A DNA stretch of 40,835 nt from Acidobacteriota bacterium (GTDB taxonomy: Bacteria; Acidobacteriota; Vicinamibacteria; Vicinamibacterales; JAFNAJ01): contig JAHDVP010000005.1 of NCBI GenBank assembly GCA_023384575.1, positions 130,531 to 171,365 on the forward strand. The letters run 5' to 3'. How positions within the stretch are numbered: position 1 is the first letter of the stretch; each line of letters starts with the position of its first letter. Position numbers and translations under genes: made by a program. The notes below the pieces were generated by a model. The model worked only from the letters and a program-made list of their open reading frames with translations, was not told the DNA's origin and did no database searches. Shown piece after piece: positions 6,070 through 14,122 of this stretch.

Positions 6070-8427
6070 ATGCTGCGCACCATCGACCGCTACTTCATTC
6101 GTGAGGCCCTGCCGCCCTTCGTCCTCGCGCTCGCGGTCTTCACCTTCATCCTCCAGATCCCGCCCGTCATGGAAGTGGCCGAGAAGCTCGTGGCCAAGGG
6201 CGTCCCGTGGCCGACCATCGGCCGCATCATGGCCACCTTGCTGCCCCAGGCCCTCGGCATCACCATCCCGATGGCCGTGCTCGTCGGCCTGCTCGTCGGC
6301 CTCGGACGCCTCTCCGCCGACCGCGAGGTCGTCGCCCTCCAGGCCTGCGGGGTGTCCGTCTACCGCCTCCTCCGGCCCGTCCTCGTCGTCGCGTCGCTCG
6401 GCTGGGCGCTGACCACGTGGATCCTGGTCGATGCCATGCCGCGTGCCAATCAGGCCTACCGCGAGATCGTGTACAACATCGTCGCGGCCCGGGCCGAGAA
6501 CGAGGTCCGACCCAGGGTCTTCTTCGAGGATTTCCCGAACCTCGTCCTCTACGTGCGCGATACCCCGCCCGATGGCGTCGGTTGGAACGACGTGTTCCTC
6601 GCCGATACGCGGAACCCGGCGCAACCCGAGGTGTTCGTGACCCGCCGCGGCCGGATGGTGCTCGACCGCGAGGCCCGCCGGGTCGACATGGTGCTCGAGG
6701 ACGGCGCCCAGCACAGGATCCCGGCTGACGCCGGCGGAAAATACGAGGTGCAGCGCTTCCAGTCGATGCTGATCAGCCTCGACCCGGAAGCGGTGTTCCC
6801 ACGAAGCGGGCTCCAGCCGGGGGTCAACGAGATGAGCCTGGCCGAGCTGCGCGAGGAGGCCGACCGGCGGACGGCCGAGGGCGTGCCGGCCCACAGCCCG
6901 CTCATGGCGATTCAGAAGAAGTTCTCCATCCCCTTCGCGTGCTACGTCTTCGCGCTGCTGGGCCTCGGCCTGGGGGTGTCGAGCCGCAAGGACAGCAAGC
7001 AAGGCAGCTTCGTCATCGCGGTCGCCATCATCTTCCTGTACTACATCTTCATGTATACAGGCGAAGCCATGGCGAAAGCGCAGATGGTGTCGGCCGCGTT
7101 CGCCATGTGGCTGCCCAACCTCGTGCTCGGTTGCGCCGGCATCGCCCTCGTCTACTGGCGGACGCGGTTCGCCGAGCTCGGCACCAGCATCAGCATCCCC
7201 CTGCCCTTCGTCCGCCGCGGTGGCGGGCCGAAGACGGGTGCCGCGCCCGACACGTACGCGACGCCCCGCCCCGCCGTCCCGGCTCGTCAGCCCGCGGGCC
7301 AGCGGGTCGTGCTCGTCATCCGGGTGCCACAGCTGTGGCTGCCCCAGCCGCGAATCCTCGACTGGTACCTCGTCCGCCTCTACTCGCGAATGTTCGCGAT
7401 CGCCTTCTGCGGCATGCTGGGCATCTTCTACATCGCGACCTTCATCGACCTCTCCGACAAGGTCTTCAAAGGGCAGACGACCACCGCGCTGCTGCTCGAA
7501 CTGCTCTACTACTCCACGCCGCAGTTCATCTACTACGTGCTGCCGATCGCGGCGCTCATTGCCACGCTCGTCACCGTCGGGCTCATGACGAAGTCGAGCG
7601 AGTTGACCGTCATGCGTGCCTGTGGCATCAGCCTGTATCGCACCGCGCTGCCGCTGCTCGTGCTGGGTGCGGTGCTGAGCGCGGCACTCTTCGGCCTGCA
7701 GGAGACGGTGCTCGCCAGCGCCAATCGGCGTGCCCAGGAGCTCAATCACATCGTCAGGGGCGGCTCACCGCGAACCTTCGACGTGCTCAACCGCCAGTGG
7801 GTTGCGGGGCGCGACGGCGCCCTGTACCACTACTCGTTCTTCGACCCGCGGCGGCTCGAGCTGAACGGCCTGTCGATCTACCGACTCGAAGGCGAGCCGT
7901 GGCGCTTGACGTCGCGGACGTGGGTGTCGCTGGCGCGTTATGCCGATGGTACCTGGCGGGCCGACCGCGGTTGGGTGCGCGGGTTCGGAGCGACGAGGGA
8001 GGTGGCGTCGTTTCGCGAGTTCGAGTCAGCGACGCTCGACATCGAAGCGGCCGACTACTTCATGACCGAGCAGCCCGACGCCCGGCGCATGAACTACGCC
8101 CAGCTCAGCGAGTACATCGCAGAACTGCAGACGAGCGGGTTCAACGTCGTGCCCCACATGGTCGAGCTGCAACGAAAGGTCTCGTTCCCCTTCGTGACGG
8201 TCATCATGACCCTGCTCGCGGTGCCCTTCGCCGTCACCACCGGCAAACGCGGCGCCTTGTTCGGCATCGGCGTCGGCATCGGGCTCGCCATCTCCTACTG
8301 GCTGCTCTTCAGCCTGTTCGCCGCGTTCGGGACCGCAGGCGTGGTCGCGCCGGCGCTCGCGGCGTGGTCGCCCAACATCCTGTTCGGCGTCGGCGCGGCG
8401 TACTCGTTGCTGACGGTGCGCACCTGA
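6070..8427 (+). CDS. lptFG: Fused LptF-LptG permease of the LPS export ABC transporter
   Basis: The 785-residue protein contains two complete YjgP/YjgQ permease units in one chain. LptF and LptG normally form a heterodimer of two ~360-residue proteins that, with LptB, extract LPS from the inner membrane and hand it to LptC/LptA. Unit 1 (about 1-380) begins MLRTIDRYFIREALPPFVLAL. It has three hydrophobic helices, a periplasmic beta-rich insert (about 135-270) and three more helices ending near 375. A basic, Pro-rich linker follows (about 385-425). Unit 2 (about 430-780) begins ILDWYLVRLYSRMFAIAF and repeats the pattern, including SSELTVMRACGISLYR beside unit 1's DREVVALQACGVSVYR. There is no stop or frame change between the units. 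LptB, LptC and LptA are not in the window. Confidence 0.9.
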   Translation: MLRTIDRYFIREALPPFVLALAVFTFILQIPPVMEVAEKLVAKGVPWPTIGRIMATLLPQALGITIPMAVLVGLLVGLGRLSADREVVALQACGVSVYRLLRPVLVVASLGWALTTWILVDAMPRANQAYREIVYNIVAARAENEVRPRVFFEDFPNLVLYVRDTPPDGVGWNDVFLADTRNPAQPEVFVTRRGRMVLDREARRVDMVLEDGAQHRIPADAGGKYEVQRFQSMLISLDPEAVFPRSGLQPGVNEMSLAELREEADRRTAEGVPAHSPLMAIQKKFSIPFACYVFALLGLGLGVSSRKDSKQGSFVIAVAIIFLYYIFMYTGEAMAKAQMVSAAFAMWLPNLVLGCAGIALVYWRTRFAELGTSISIPLPFVRRGGGPKTGAAPDTYATPRPAVPARQPAGQRVVLVIRVPQLWLPQPRILDWYLVRLYSRMFAIAFCGMLGIFYIATFIDLSDKVFKGQTTTALLLELLYYSTPQFIYYVLPIAALIATLVTVGLMTKSSELTVMRACGISLYRTALPLLVLGAVLSAALFGLQETVLASANRRAQELNHIVRGGSPRTFDVLNRQWVAGRDGALYHYSFFDPRRLELNGLSIYRLEGEPWRLTSRTWVSLARYADGTWRADRGWVRGFGATREVASFREFESATLDIEAADYFMTEQPDARRMNYAQLSEYIAELQTSGFNVVPHMVELQRKVSFPFVTVIMTLLAVPFAVTTGKRGALFGIGVGIGLAISYWLLFSLFAAFGTAGVVAPALAAWSPNILFGVGAAYSLLTVRT

Positions 8428-8431
8428 CATA

Positions 8432-8459
8432 GCTCAAGGCTCGCCGCTCACGGCTCACT
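8432..8459. repeat. Four heptamer units GCTCANN between convergent genes
   Basis: Reads GCTCAAG, GCTCGCC, GCTCACG, GCTCACT in perfect 7-nt register. It begins 5 nt after the lptFG stop and runs into the stop codon of the convergent PHP-domain gene (8448-8450). Confidence 0.65.
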
Positions 8460-10211
8460 GCGTGTGCGCGAGGACAGCATGATGTCGGACAGCCACACCC
8501 GCCCACGGGCACCCGCGTGGCTGTTCGTGCGGTCGACCACGAACAGCAGGCTGTCGGCGTTCGCACGCGGGATGCTCGGGTCGGCCGATCGGACCGGCTG
8601 CAGGTCGGCGAGCGCGAGCGAGACCACCCGCTCCTTGGAGTCCAGATAGATCGAGCGCTGCCAGCGCTGGTCGCGTCCAGGCGTCGGTGCCCGCAACTGG
8701 ACCGACACCCGCATGGGCTGCTCCGCCCGGGCGCTGAAGGTCACCCGGTCCCACGGCGCTTCCGCAACGCCAGGTGGCAGCGGATGCACGGCCGCGACCC
8801 AGGCCTCGTCGCTGCCGGTCGCGATCTCGAACTCCAGCGTGGCATCGCCCGGCAGGGCTTCGACGGGGACGAGCATCATGCCGGTCGACCCCGGATCCTT
8901 CTCGATGCGCCATCCCGCGACGTCGGCCGAGCCGCCGAGGCGCGTCCCCTCGGCCTCGGGCGCGTCGTGACGTGGCGTGTCCCGCTCCCGGCCGGTACCC
9001 ACCGCCTCTCGCCCAACGAAAATGGGGTTGGTGACGATCCAGGGCAGGTCGCGATCGGTCTGGCTCACGCCGACGACCTCGACGCGGTACGCGGTCAACC
9101 CGGGGCGCTCCGCAGCAGCAGGCGCGTCGTGCACCAGCTCCACGCCGGTCGACACGGCCACGGGCTGGCCGTTGGCCAGAAGGCGGATCTCGGCGCCCGC
9201 CGGGGTTGCCGCCCTGACCGTGAAACGCAGTTCGGTGTCGCCGGGCACGAGCTCGCCCATCCGGTGAAGGCGTCCGTCGCCCTGGGCCCAGAACTCCAGG
9301 CGACCCCCGCGTGCGAGCCCGTCGATCGTCGTGAGGATCCTGCCTCGCCTCACCGCGTCCAGCAGTTGCCGGGCATCGTCGGCGGGAATCCCGGAGAATG
9401 GCCGGTCGAGCTCGACGCTCAGCGAAAAGACCCGGAACGCCGTCTCGTAGGACGGGAGTTCGAGGGCGAGGCCCTCGCCGTACGGGTCGGTCTCGCGCCG
9501 CACGCCCAGGCGCGCGTGGGCATCAGCGGCGCCGAGCGCGACCAGCCGTCGACCCTCCGACGACAGGCGATCCCATCGCGCCAGGGTGGTTGCTGGACGC
9601 TCGAAGAGGGCGGCCAGCGTCTCGACCGGCCGGATCGGATAGTGCGCCAACGTCTGGAGGAGCCGCCAGCCCGATTCGTTTCGCCATTCGGTGTCGGCAT
9701 TGAGCCACTCGAACCCGTCGAGGGGTTGGTTCCAGGCCTCCCAGGCGAGCTGCCGCTTCGGTGAGTCGGGATGGGCGGCGATGCCGAAGCCACCGAGCCG
9801 CGCGACGTCCTCGACGACGGCCGCCGGCTCACCCGCCAGCGGGTATGGCGCCGCGGGGAGGCCGAGCGCGACGTAGTGGCCGCCGGTCGTGCTGATCTCG
9901 ACGCCGTCGACCACGAGCACCCCCGATCGGAGGCTCGGTGGTTCGGGCGTCGTCGTGGCATCGCCGTGGTCGGCGAGCACCACGAAATCGAGACCGGCCC
10001 GGCCGGCAGCTCGCCCGACCGAGTCGAGCGTGCCGCTGCCGTCCGAGCGTCTCGTGTGCACGTGATACGCCCCCCGGACGACGGTCCCAGGCAGGCGAGG
10101 GTGCCATGCCGTCCGGTCGATCTCGATCGCTGGAGGTGGGAGCGAGAGCATGACGGCCGCCAGCAGGAGGATGACGGCGGCCAGCAGGCCGGCGACGGTC
10201 AGTCTTCGCAC
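8448..10211 (-). CDS. Membrane-anchored PHP-domain (CehA/McbA-like) metallohydrolase
   Basis: This 587-residue protein has an N-terminal hydrophobic anchor (residues 5-24) and a PHP phosphoesterase domain from about 45 to 300. The expected metal ligands are visible: H50 and H52 (YHVHTRRSDGSG), D81-H82 (LADHGD), E105 (DGVEIS), H112, H147 (AAHPD), and D230 with H232 (AADAHAR). PHP domains hydrolyse phosphoesters with a multinuclear metal centre; this exported type resembles the CehA/McbA group, whose natural substrates are mostly unknown. The C-terminal half is beta-rich with no recognised catalytic motif, perhaps a carbohydrate- or wall-binding sandwich. The start is GTG at 10211, 18 nt after metK, so it is probably read from the metK promoter. 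Confidence 0.8.
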   Translation of the reverse strand: MRRLTVAGLLAAVILLLAAVMLSLPPPAIEIDRTAWHPRLPGTVVRGAYHVHTRRSDGSGTLDSVGRAAGRAGLDFVVLADHGDATTTPEPPSLRSGVLVVDGVEISTTGGHYVALGLPAAPYPLAGEPAAVVEDVARLGGFGIAAHPDSPKRQLAWEAWNQPLDGFEWLNADTEWRNESGWRLLQTLAHYPIRPVETLAALFERPATTLARWDRLSSEGRRLVALGAADAHARLGVRRETDPYGEGLALELPSYETAFRVFSLSVELDRPFSGIPADDARQLLDAVRRGRILTTIDGLARGGRLEFWAQGDGRLHRMGELVPGDTELRFTVRAATPAGAEIRLLANGQPVAVSTGVELVHDAPAAAERPGLTAYRVEVVGVSQTDRDLPWIVTNPIFVGREAVGTGRERDTPRHDAPEAEGTRLGGSADVAGWRIEKDPGSTGMMLVPVEALPGDATLEFEIATGSDEAWVAAVHPLPPGVAEAPWDRVTFSARAEQPMRVSVQLRAPTPGRDQRWQRSIYLDSKERVVSLALADLQPVRSADPSIPRANADSLLFVVDRTNSHAGARGRVWLSDIMLSSRTRSEP

Positions 10212-10229
10212 GGCGGATGGTGATGCCCG

Positions 10230-11381
10230 TCAGACGCCGGCATCGGCGGCCAGCGCGGCCGCCCTGTCGGTGCGCTCCCAGGTGAAGGCCGGCTCGCGCC
10301 GGCCGAAGTGCCCGAACGCCGCGGTCTGGCGGTAGATCGGCCGGCGCAGGTCGAGCTCCTCGATGATGCCTCGCGGCGTGAGCTTGAAGTGGGCCCGCAC
10401 GAGCTCGGCCAGGCGCGATTCGGCCACGCGGCCCGTGCCGAACGTGTCGACGAGCACCGAGATCGGGTCGGTGACGCCGATGGCGTAGGCGAGCTGGACG
10501 AGCACGCGGGACGCGACACCCGCCGCGACGCAGTTCTTGGCGATATAGCGCGCCATGTAGCTCGCCGACCGATCGACTTTCGTCGGGTCCTTGCCGGAGA
10601 AGGCTCCCCCGCCGTGCGGCGCCGCGCCCCCGTAGGTATCGACGATGATCTTCCGCCCGGTGACGCCGGCATCGCCCTGCGGCCCGCCGATCACGAACCG
10701 CCCGGTGGGGTTGACGAGGATCCGGGTCCGGTCGTCGCGCAGCTCTGAGGGAATGGCCGGGCCGATGACGTGTTCGACCACGTCTTCGCGGATCGTCTCG
10801 TTCGACACTGACGGGCTGTGCTGGCACGATACGACGATCGTGTCGACGCGCACCGGCAGACCGCCGTCGTACTCGACGGTGACCTGCGACTTGCCGTCGG
10901 GCCTGAGGTAGCCGATGACGCCAGACCGCCTCGCCTCCGACAGGCCCCGGCACAGGCGGTGCGCCAGCATGATCGGCAGCGGCATCAGGTCGTCGGTCTC
11001 GGTGCAGGCGTAGCCGAACATCAGGCCCTGATCGCCGGCGCCGCCCGGGTCGACGCCCTGCGCGATGTCGGGCGACTGCTCGTGGATGGACGACAGCACG
11101 CCGCAGGTCTCGTAGTCGAACCCGTACTTCGCGCGGGTGTAGCCCACGTCGCGGATCGTCTCGCGGACGATCTTCGGGAAATCGACGTAGCACGACGTCG
11201 TGATCTCGCCGGCGATGATGGCGAGGCCCGTTGTGACGAGCGTCTCGCACGCGACCCGGCCGACGGGATCCTCGGCCAGGATGGCGTCGAGGATGGCGTC
11301 GGAGATCTGGTCGGCGATCTTGTCGGGATGGCCTTCGGTGACCGACTCGGAGGTGAAGAGATACCGGCCCGTCCGCTGCAT
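10230..11381 (-). CDS. metK: S-adenosylmethionine synthase
   Basis: MetK makes SAM from methionine and ATP in the cytoplasm. The 383-residue protein matches the family length. Motifs include [22 protein letters not shown] at the N-terminus, [17 protein letters not shown], the P-loop-like [23 protein letters not shown], and the C-terminal GHFGR. The frame stays open upstream, but ATG 11381 fits both the family start and the promoter: the predicted transcript start falls within 1-2 nt of this ATG and no Shine-Dalgarno is visible. That suggests a leaderless mRNA. The PHP-domain gene follows 18 nt downstream. No SAM riboswitch is possible in so short a leader. Confidence 0.96.
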   Translation of the reverse strand: MQRTGRYLFTSESVTEGHPDKIADQISDAILDAILAEDPVGRVACETLVTTGLAIIAGEITTSCYVDFPKIVRETIRDVGYTRAKYGFDYETCGVLSSIHEQSPDIAQGVDPGGAGDQGLMFGYACTETDDLMPLPIMLAHRLCRGLSEARRSGVIGYLRPDGKSQVTVEYDGGLPVRVDTIVVSCQHSPSVSNETIREDVVEHVIGPAIPSELRDDRTRILVNPTGRFVIGGPQGDAGVTGRKIIVDTYGGAAPHGGGAFSGKDPTKVDRSASYMARYIAKNCVAAGVASRVLVQLAYAIGVTDPISVLVDTFGTGRVAESRLAELVRAHFKLTPRGIIEELDLRRPIYRQTAAFGHFGRREPAFTWERTDRAAALAADAGV

Positions 11382-11388
11382 GGATGCC

Positions 11389-11417
11389 GTTGTATCAGAC
11401 GCTCTTCCGCCGGTCAA
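11389..11417 (-). promoter_or_regulatory. Promoter for metK (leaderless type)
   Basis: On the minus strand TTGACC (11412-11417), a 17-nt spacer and TACAAC (11389-11394). Transcription would start near 11382, directly at the metK ATG (11381). Confidence 0.55.
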
Positions 11418-11476
11418 TCGAACCCGCGCCGTCGAAGCCGCGCCGCGGGCGTGACCCGGCGCGCGCCGGCGTCGGG

Positions 11477-11484
11477 TGTATCAT
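11477..11484 (+). promoter_or_regulatory. Possible -10 element for the Gfo/Idh/MocA gene
   Basis: TGTATCAT contains a TATCAT hexamer (11479-11484); the same -10 is used at 32256. The predicted start near 11491 leaves a short leader carrying GAGGAGG (11496-11502) before ATG 11512. No matching -35 was found. Confidence 0.35.
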
Positions 11485-11511
11485 CGCCGGCAGTCGAGGA
11501 GGTCCACGCGC

Positions 11512-12909
11512 ATGGCGCACCAGTTCTCGCGTCGCGACACGCTCAGGACGCTCGGGGCCGTCGTCGGGGGCACGTTCTTCCCCTGGGCGGCCGGCGCGCG
11601 GAACGAGCACGGCGAACGCCTGTTCGCCCCGGACTCCGCGCGGTCGTTCGAGCCGGCGCGCCCGGTCACGGCGGTCACGCTGGGCGCCGGCGCCCGCGGC
11701 AACACGTACGGCGACTACGCGACCGCCTACCCCGCCGAGCTCCGCATCGTTGGCGTGGCCGAGCCGATTCCGGTCCGCCAGGAGCGCTACGCGCGGAAGC
11801 ACGGTATCCCCGCCGGCGCGCGGTTCGTGACCTGGGAGCACGTCTTCGATCGCCCGAAGTTCGCCGACGCGGTCATCATCAGCACGCCGGACGACCTGCA
11901 CTACGGACCGTGCATGGCGGCGCTGCGGCTCGGCTACGACGTGCTGCTCGAGAAGCCGATCTCGCCGTCGGAGCGGGAGTGCCGCGACATCCTGGCGCTG
12001 GCCCGCGAGGCGGGCCGGATCGTCGCGGTCTGCCACGTGCTGCGATACGCGCCCTACTTCATCAGGATGCGCGAGCTGATGCAGTCGGGGGCGATCGGCC
12101 AGGTCGTGAGCGTGCAGCACTTCGAGCCGATCGAGCACACGCACATGGCGCACTCCTTCGTGCGCGGGAACTGGCACGACAGCCGCGCGACGACGCCGAT
12201 CATCCTCGCCAAGTCCTGCCACGACCTCGACATCCTGCGCTGGATGATCGGCCGCGACAGCCGGCGCATCCAGGCCTTCGGCGACGTCGCCTGGTTCCGG
12301 GCCGAGCACGCGCCGGCGGGCAGCACGGCCCGCTGTACCGACGGGTGCGCGGTGGAGGCGGAGTGTCCCTACTCTGCTCTCCGCATCTACCATCGGCGGC
12401 GCCAGCGTCTGCACGTGTTCGATCTCCCGGAAGACGAGACGGCGTGGGACGCGGCCATCCTCGCGGCCCTGCGCACAACCAACTACGGTCGATGCGTCTA
12501 CCGGATGGAGAACGACCAGTGCGACCACTACGTGACCAACGTCCTCTTCGAGGGAGGCGTCACGGCGAGCTTCAGCATGGAGGCCTTCACGCCGTGGGGA
12601 GGCCGCCGGACGCGCGTGATGGGCGGCCTGGGGTACATCGAGGGCGACATGCGTCGCATGGAGGTCTACGACTTCCGCACCGGCGAGCGCACCGTGCTCG
12701 AGAGTGACGCACTCGACGTCGATCGCTACGCCGGCGACGGCCACGGTGGCGGCGACTGGCGCCTCGTGGCGAACTGGGTCGAGGCCGTCTCGCGGCAGGA
12801 TCCATCGGTGCTGAGCTCGACGATCGACGTGTCGATCGAGAGTCACCTGATGGCGTTCGCCGCCGAGAAGAGCCGGCACGCGCACTCGGTCGAGCCCGTG
12901 CGGGTGTGA
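11512..12909 (+). CDS. Tat-exported Gfo/Idh/MocA-family oxidoreductase
   Basis: This 465-residue NAD(P)-dependent oxidoreductase has a twin-arginine signal at the N-terminus (SRRDTLRTLGAVVGG), so it is probably folded with cofactor and exported. The Rossmann region begins with VTLGAGARGNTYGDYA near residue 55. It is followed by VIISTPDDLHYGPCMAALRLGYDVLLEKPIS, split here for reading, where EKP carries the family's conserved Lys. CHVLRYAPYF and the later substrate-site block are also typical. A cysteine cluster C275-x3-C279-x5-C285 (CTDGC...ECPYSA) is characteristic of one subgroup and may bind metal. The start at ATG 11512 is set by GAGGAGG 9 nt upstream and by the signal peptide. Members act on sugars or cyclitols; the substrate here is unknown. 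It stands alone, divergent from metK. Confidence 0.87.
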   Translation: MAHQFSRRDTLRTLGAVVGGTFFPWAAGARNEHGERLFAPDSARSFEPARPVTAVTLGAGARGNTYGDYATAYPAELRIVGVAEPIPVRQERYARKHGIPAGARFVTWEHVFDRPKFADAVIISTPDDLHYGPCMAALRLGYDVLLEKPISPSERECRDILALAREAGRIVAVCHVLRYAPYFIRMRELMQSGAIGQVVSVQHFEPIEHTHMAHSFVRGNWHDSRATTPIILAKSCHDLDILRWMIGRDSRRIQAFGDVAWFRAEHAPAGSTARCTDGCAVEAECPYSALRIYHRRRQRLHVFDLPEDETAWDAAILAALRTTNYGRCVYRMENDQCDHYVTNVLFEGGVTASFSMEAFTPWGGRRTRVMGGLGYIEGDMRRMEVYDFRTGERTVLESDALDVDRYAGDGHGGGDWRLVANWVEAVSRQDPSVLSSTIDVSIESHLMAFAAEKSRHAHSVEPVRV

Positions 12910-12912
12910 GTC

Positions 12913-12942
12913 CGCCGGCGCCACACCTCCGGCCGGCTGGCG
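12913..12942 (+). terminator. Possible hairpin after the Gfo/Idh/MocA gene
   Basis: CGCCGGC (12913-12919) can pair with GCTGGCG (12936-12942), including one G-U pair, across a 16-nt loop. It lies just past the stop codon, followed by a T/C-rich stretch but no T-run. Weak candidate. Confidence 0.3.
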
Positions 12943-12950
12943 TTCGTCGT

Positions 12951-12974
12951 CTCTGCGCCTCGGCGCCTCTGCGG
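12951..12974. repeat. Three octamer units CTC(T/G)GCG(C/G) between convergent genes
   Basis: CTCTGCGC, CTCGGCGC and CTCTGCGG are contiguous. After TGACC comes a fourth CTCGGCGC (12980-12987), then further C-rich degenerate copies up to the xerD stop. Confidence 0.55.
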
Positions 12975-13020
12975 TGACCCTCGGCGCCCCCTGCTCCCTC
13001 CGCGCCCTCCCCCTTCTGGT

Positions 13021-13947
13021 CTACGGCCGCGGGTGGAAGCGGTCGTAGACGCTCTTGAGCCGCGCCTCGAGCACGTGCGTGTAGATCTGCGTCGTCGAGA
13101 TGTTGGCGTGCCCGAGCATCATCTGGATCGCGCGCAGGTCGGCTCCACGATCGAGCAGGTGCGTGGCGAACGAGTGCCGCAGCACGTGCGGGGTGAGTTC
13201 GCGCTCGATGCCGACCGCTCGACCGTAGCCCTTGAGGATCTTCCAGAAGCCGACTCGCGTCAGCACGCCGCCGCCGCGCGCGTTGACGAAGAGCCGCGCC
13301 GAGGGGCGGCGCGCGAGCAGGTGCGGCCGGGCCTCGCTGATGTAGCGGCGCGTCCACCGCGCGGCCTGGTCGCCGAGCGGCACCATGCGCTGCTTTCGGC
13401 CCTTGCCCATGCAGGTAAGGAAGCCCGCCTCGAGGTTCACGTCGCCGACCTTCAGGGCCACGAGCTCCGACACCCGCAGACCCGTCGCGTAGAGCACCTC
13501 GACGAGCGCCCGGTCGCGAAGGCCCTTCGGCGTCGCCGTGTCGGGCGCCTCGATCAGCCGGTCGACTTCGTCGAGTGACAGGGCCTTCGGCAGGGCCGGC
13601 CAGGCCCGCGGCGGGCGCAGGTCGTCGGCCGGGCTGGTGTCGACGTGGCGCGCGACCACGAGGAACCGGTACAGGCCGCGCGTCGACGCCACCGCCCGTG
13701 CCACCGAACGTGGCGAGTAGCCTTCGCCCATCAGGTCGCGCACGAATGCTTCGAGATCGGCCCGGTCGAGCCGGGCGATCGGCCGGCCGAGGCCCGCGGC
13801 GAACCGGCCGAGCCGCGCGAGGTCGCGGGCGTACCCTTCGAGACTGTTCACCGACAGGCGCCGGACCACGCGCAGGTGGTCGAGGTACGCGTCGACCAGC
13901 GGGGCGCTCCGGTCGACGCCGGCAGGCGGATCGTCGGGCTCGGTCAT
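13021..13947 (-). CDS. xerD: Tyrosine recombinase XerC/XerD
   Basis: This 308-residue site-specific recombinase is of the size that resolves chromosome dimers at dif. The N-terminal SAM-like DNA-binding domain (about 14-100) carries LSVNSLEGYARDLARLGRF. The catalytic domain has the full set R158 (TGLRVSELVAL), K182 (GKGRKQRMVP), H254 and R257 (HVLRHSFATHLL), H280 (LGH) and nucleophile Y289 (TTQIYTHV). This favours a housekeeping Xer over a phage or integron integrase. It lies 3' to the tldD-pmbA genes with no mobile element around it. XerC and XerD cannot be told apart from sequence alone here. Confidence 0.9.
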   Translation of the reverse strand: MTEPDDPPAGVDRSAPLVDAYLDHLRVVRRLSVNSLEGYARDLARLGRFAAGLGRPIARLDRADLEAFVRDLMGEGYSPRSVARAVASTRGLYRFLVVARHVDTSPADDLRPPRAWPALPKALSLDEVDRLIEAPDTATPKGLRDRALVEVLYATGLRVSELVALKVGDVNLEAGFLTCMGKGRKQRMVPLGDQAARWTRRYISEARPHLLARRPSARLFVNARGGGVLTRVGFWKILKGYGRAVGIERELTPHVLRHSFATHLLDRGADLRAIQMMLGHANISTTQIYTHVLEARLKSVYDRFHPRP

Positions 13948-13966
13948 GCGGCCGGGTGTGCGCCCG

Positions 13967-14122
13967 CTACTGGTACGCGGCCCCCACCATGATCTTGCGG
14001 ATGCGCATCCAGGGTGAGCCGTGCGACGGGTGGTTGATCTGCACCGGCTGCCCCTTCCCGTCGCCTGTCGTGCGGAACATCTCCCACGATGGGCACGCCG
14101 TCAGACCGCCGGGGAGATCGAG
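13967..14122 (-). pseudogene. C-terminal relic of a second TldD gene
   Basis: This frame has no promoter or good start but encodes about 51 residues ending in TAG (13967-13969). They align with the C-terminus of the intact TldD at 15523-17142. GDGKGQPVQINHPSHGS here matches GDAKGQPVQSNWPSHGS there, and IRKIMVGAAYQ matches IRRVMVGTAFA. At DNA level CTGCACCGGCTGCCCCTT is identical at both sites. The relic overlaps the last 22 nt of pmbA in another frame. An ancestral order tldD-pmbA-tldD, with the second tldD deleted down to its tail, would explain it. An in-frame ATG at 14078-14080 could in principle make a ~38-residue peptide. Confidence 0.65.

Noticed and set aside
4864-6070. parS sites near parB
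   Set aside because: No sequence close to the TGTTTCACGTGAAACA consensus was found by eye here; the palindromes present are unrelated.
5926-7749. A 607-codon open frame antisense to lptFG
   Set aside because: High GC at third positions opens the antisense frame; the translation is His/Asp/Glu/Arg-rich low complexity with no domain, and the plus-strand gene is a clear LPS permease.
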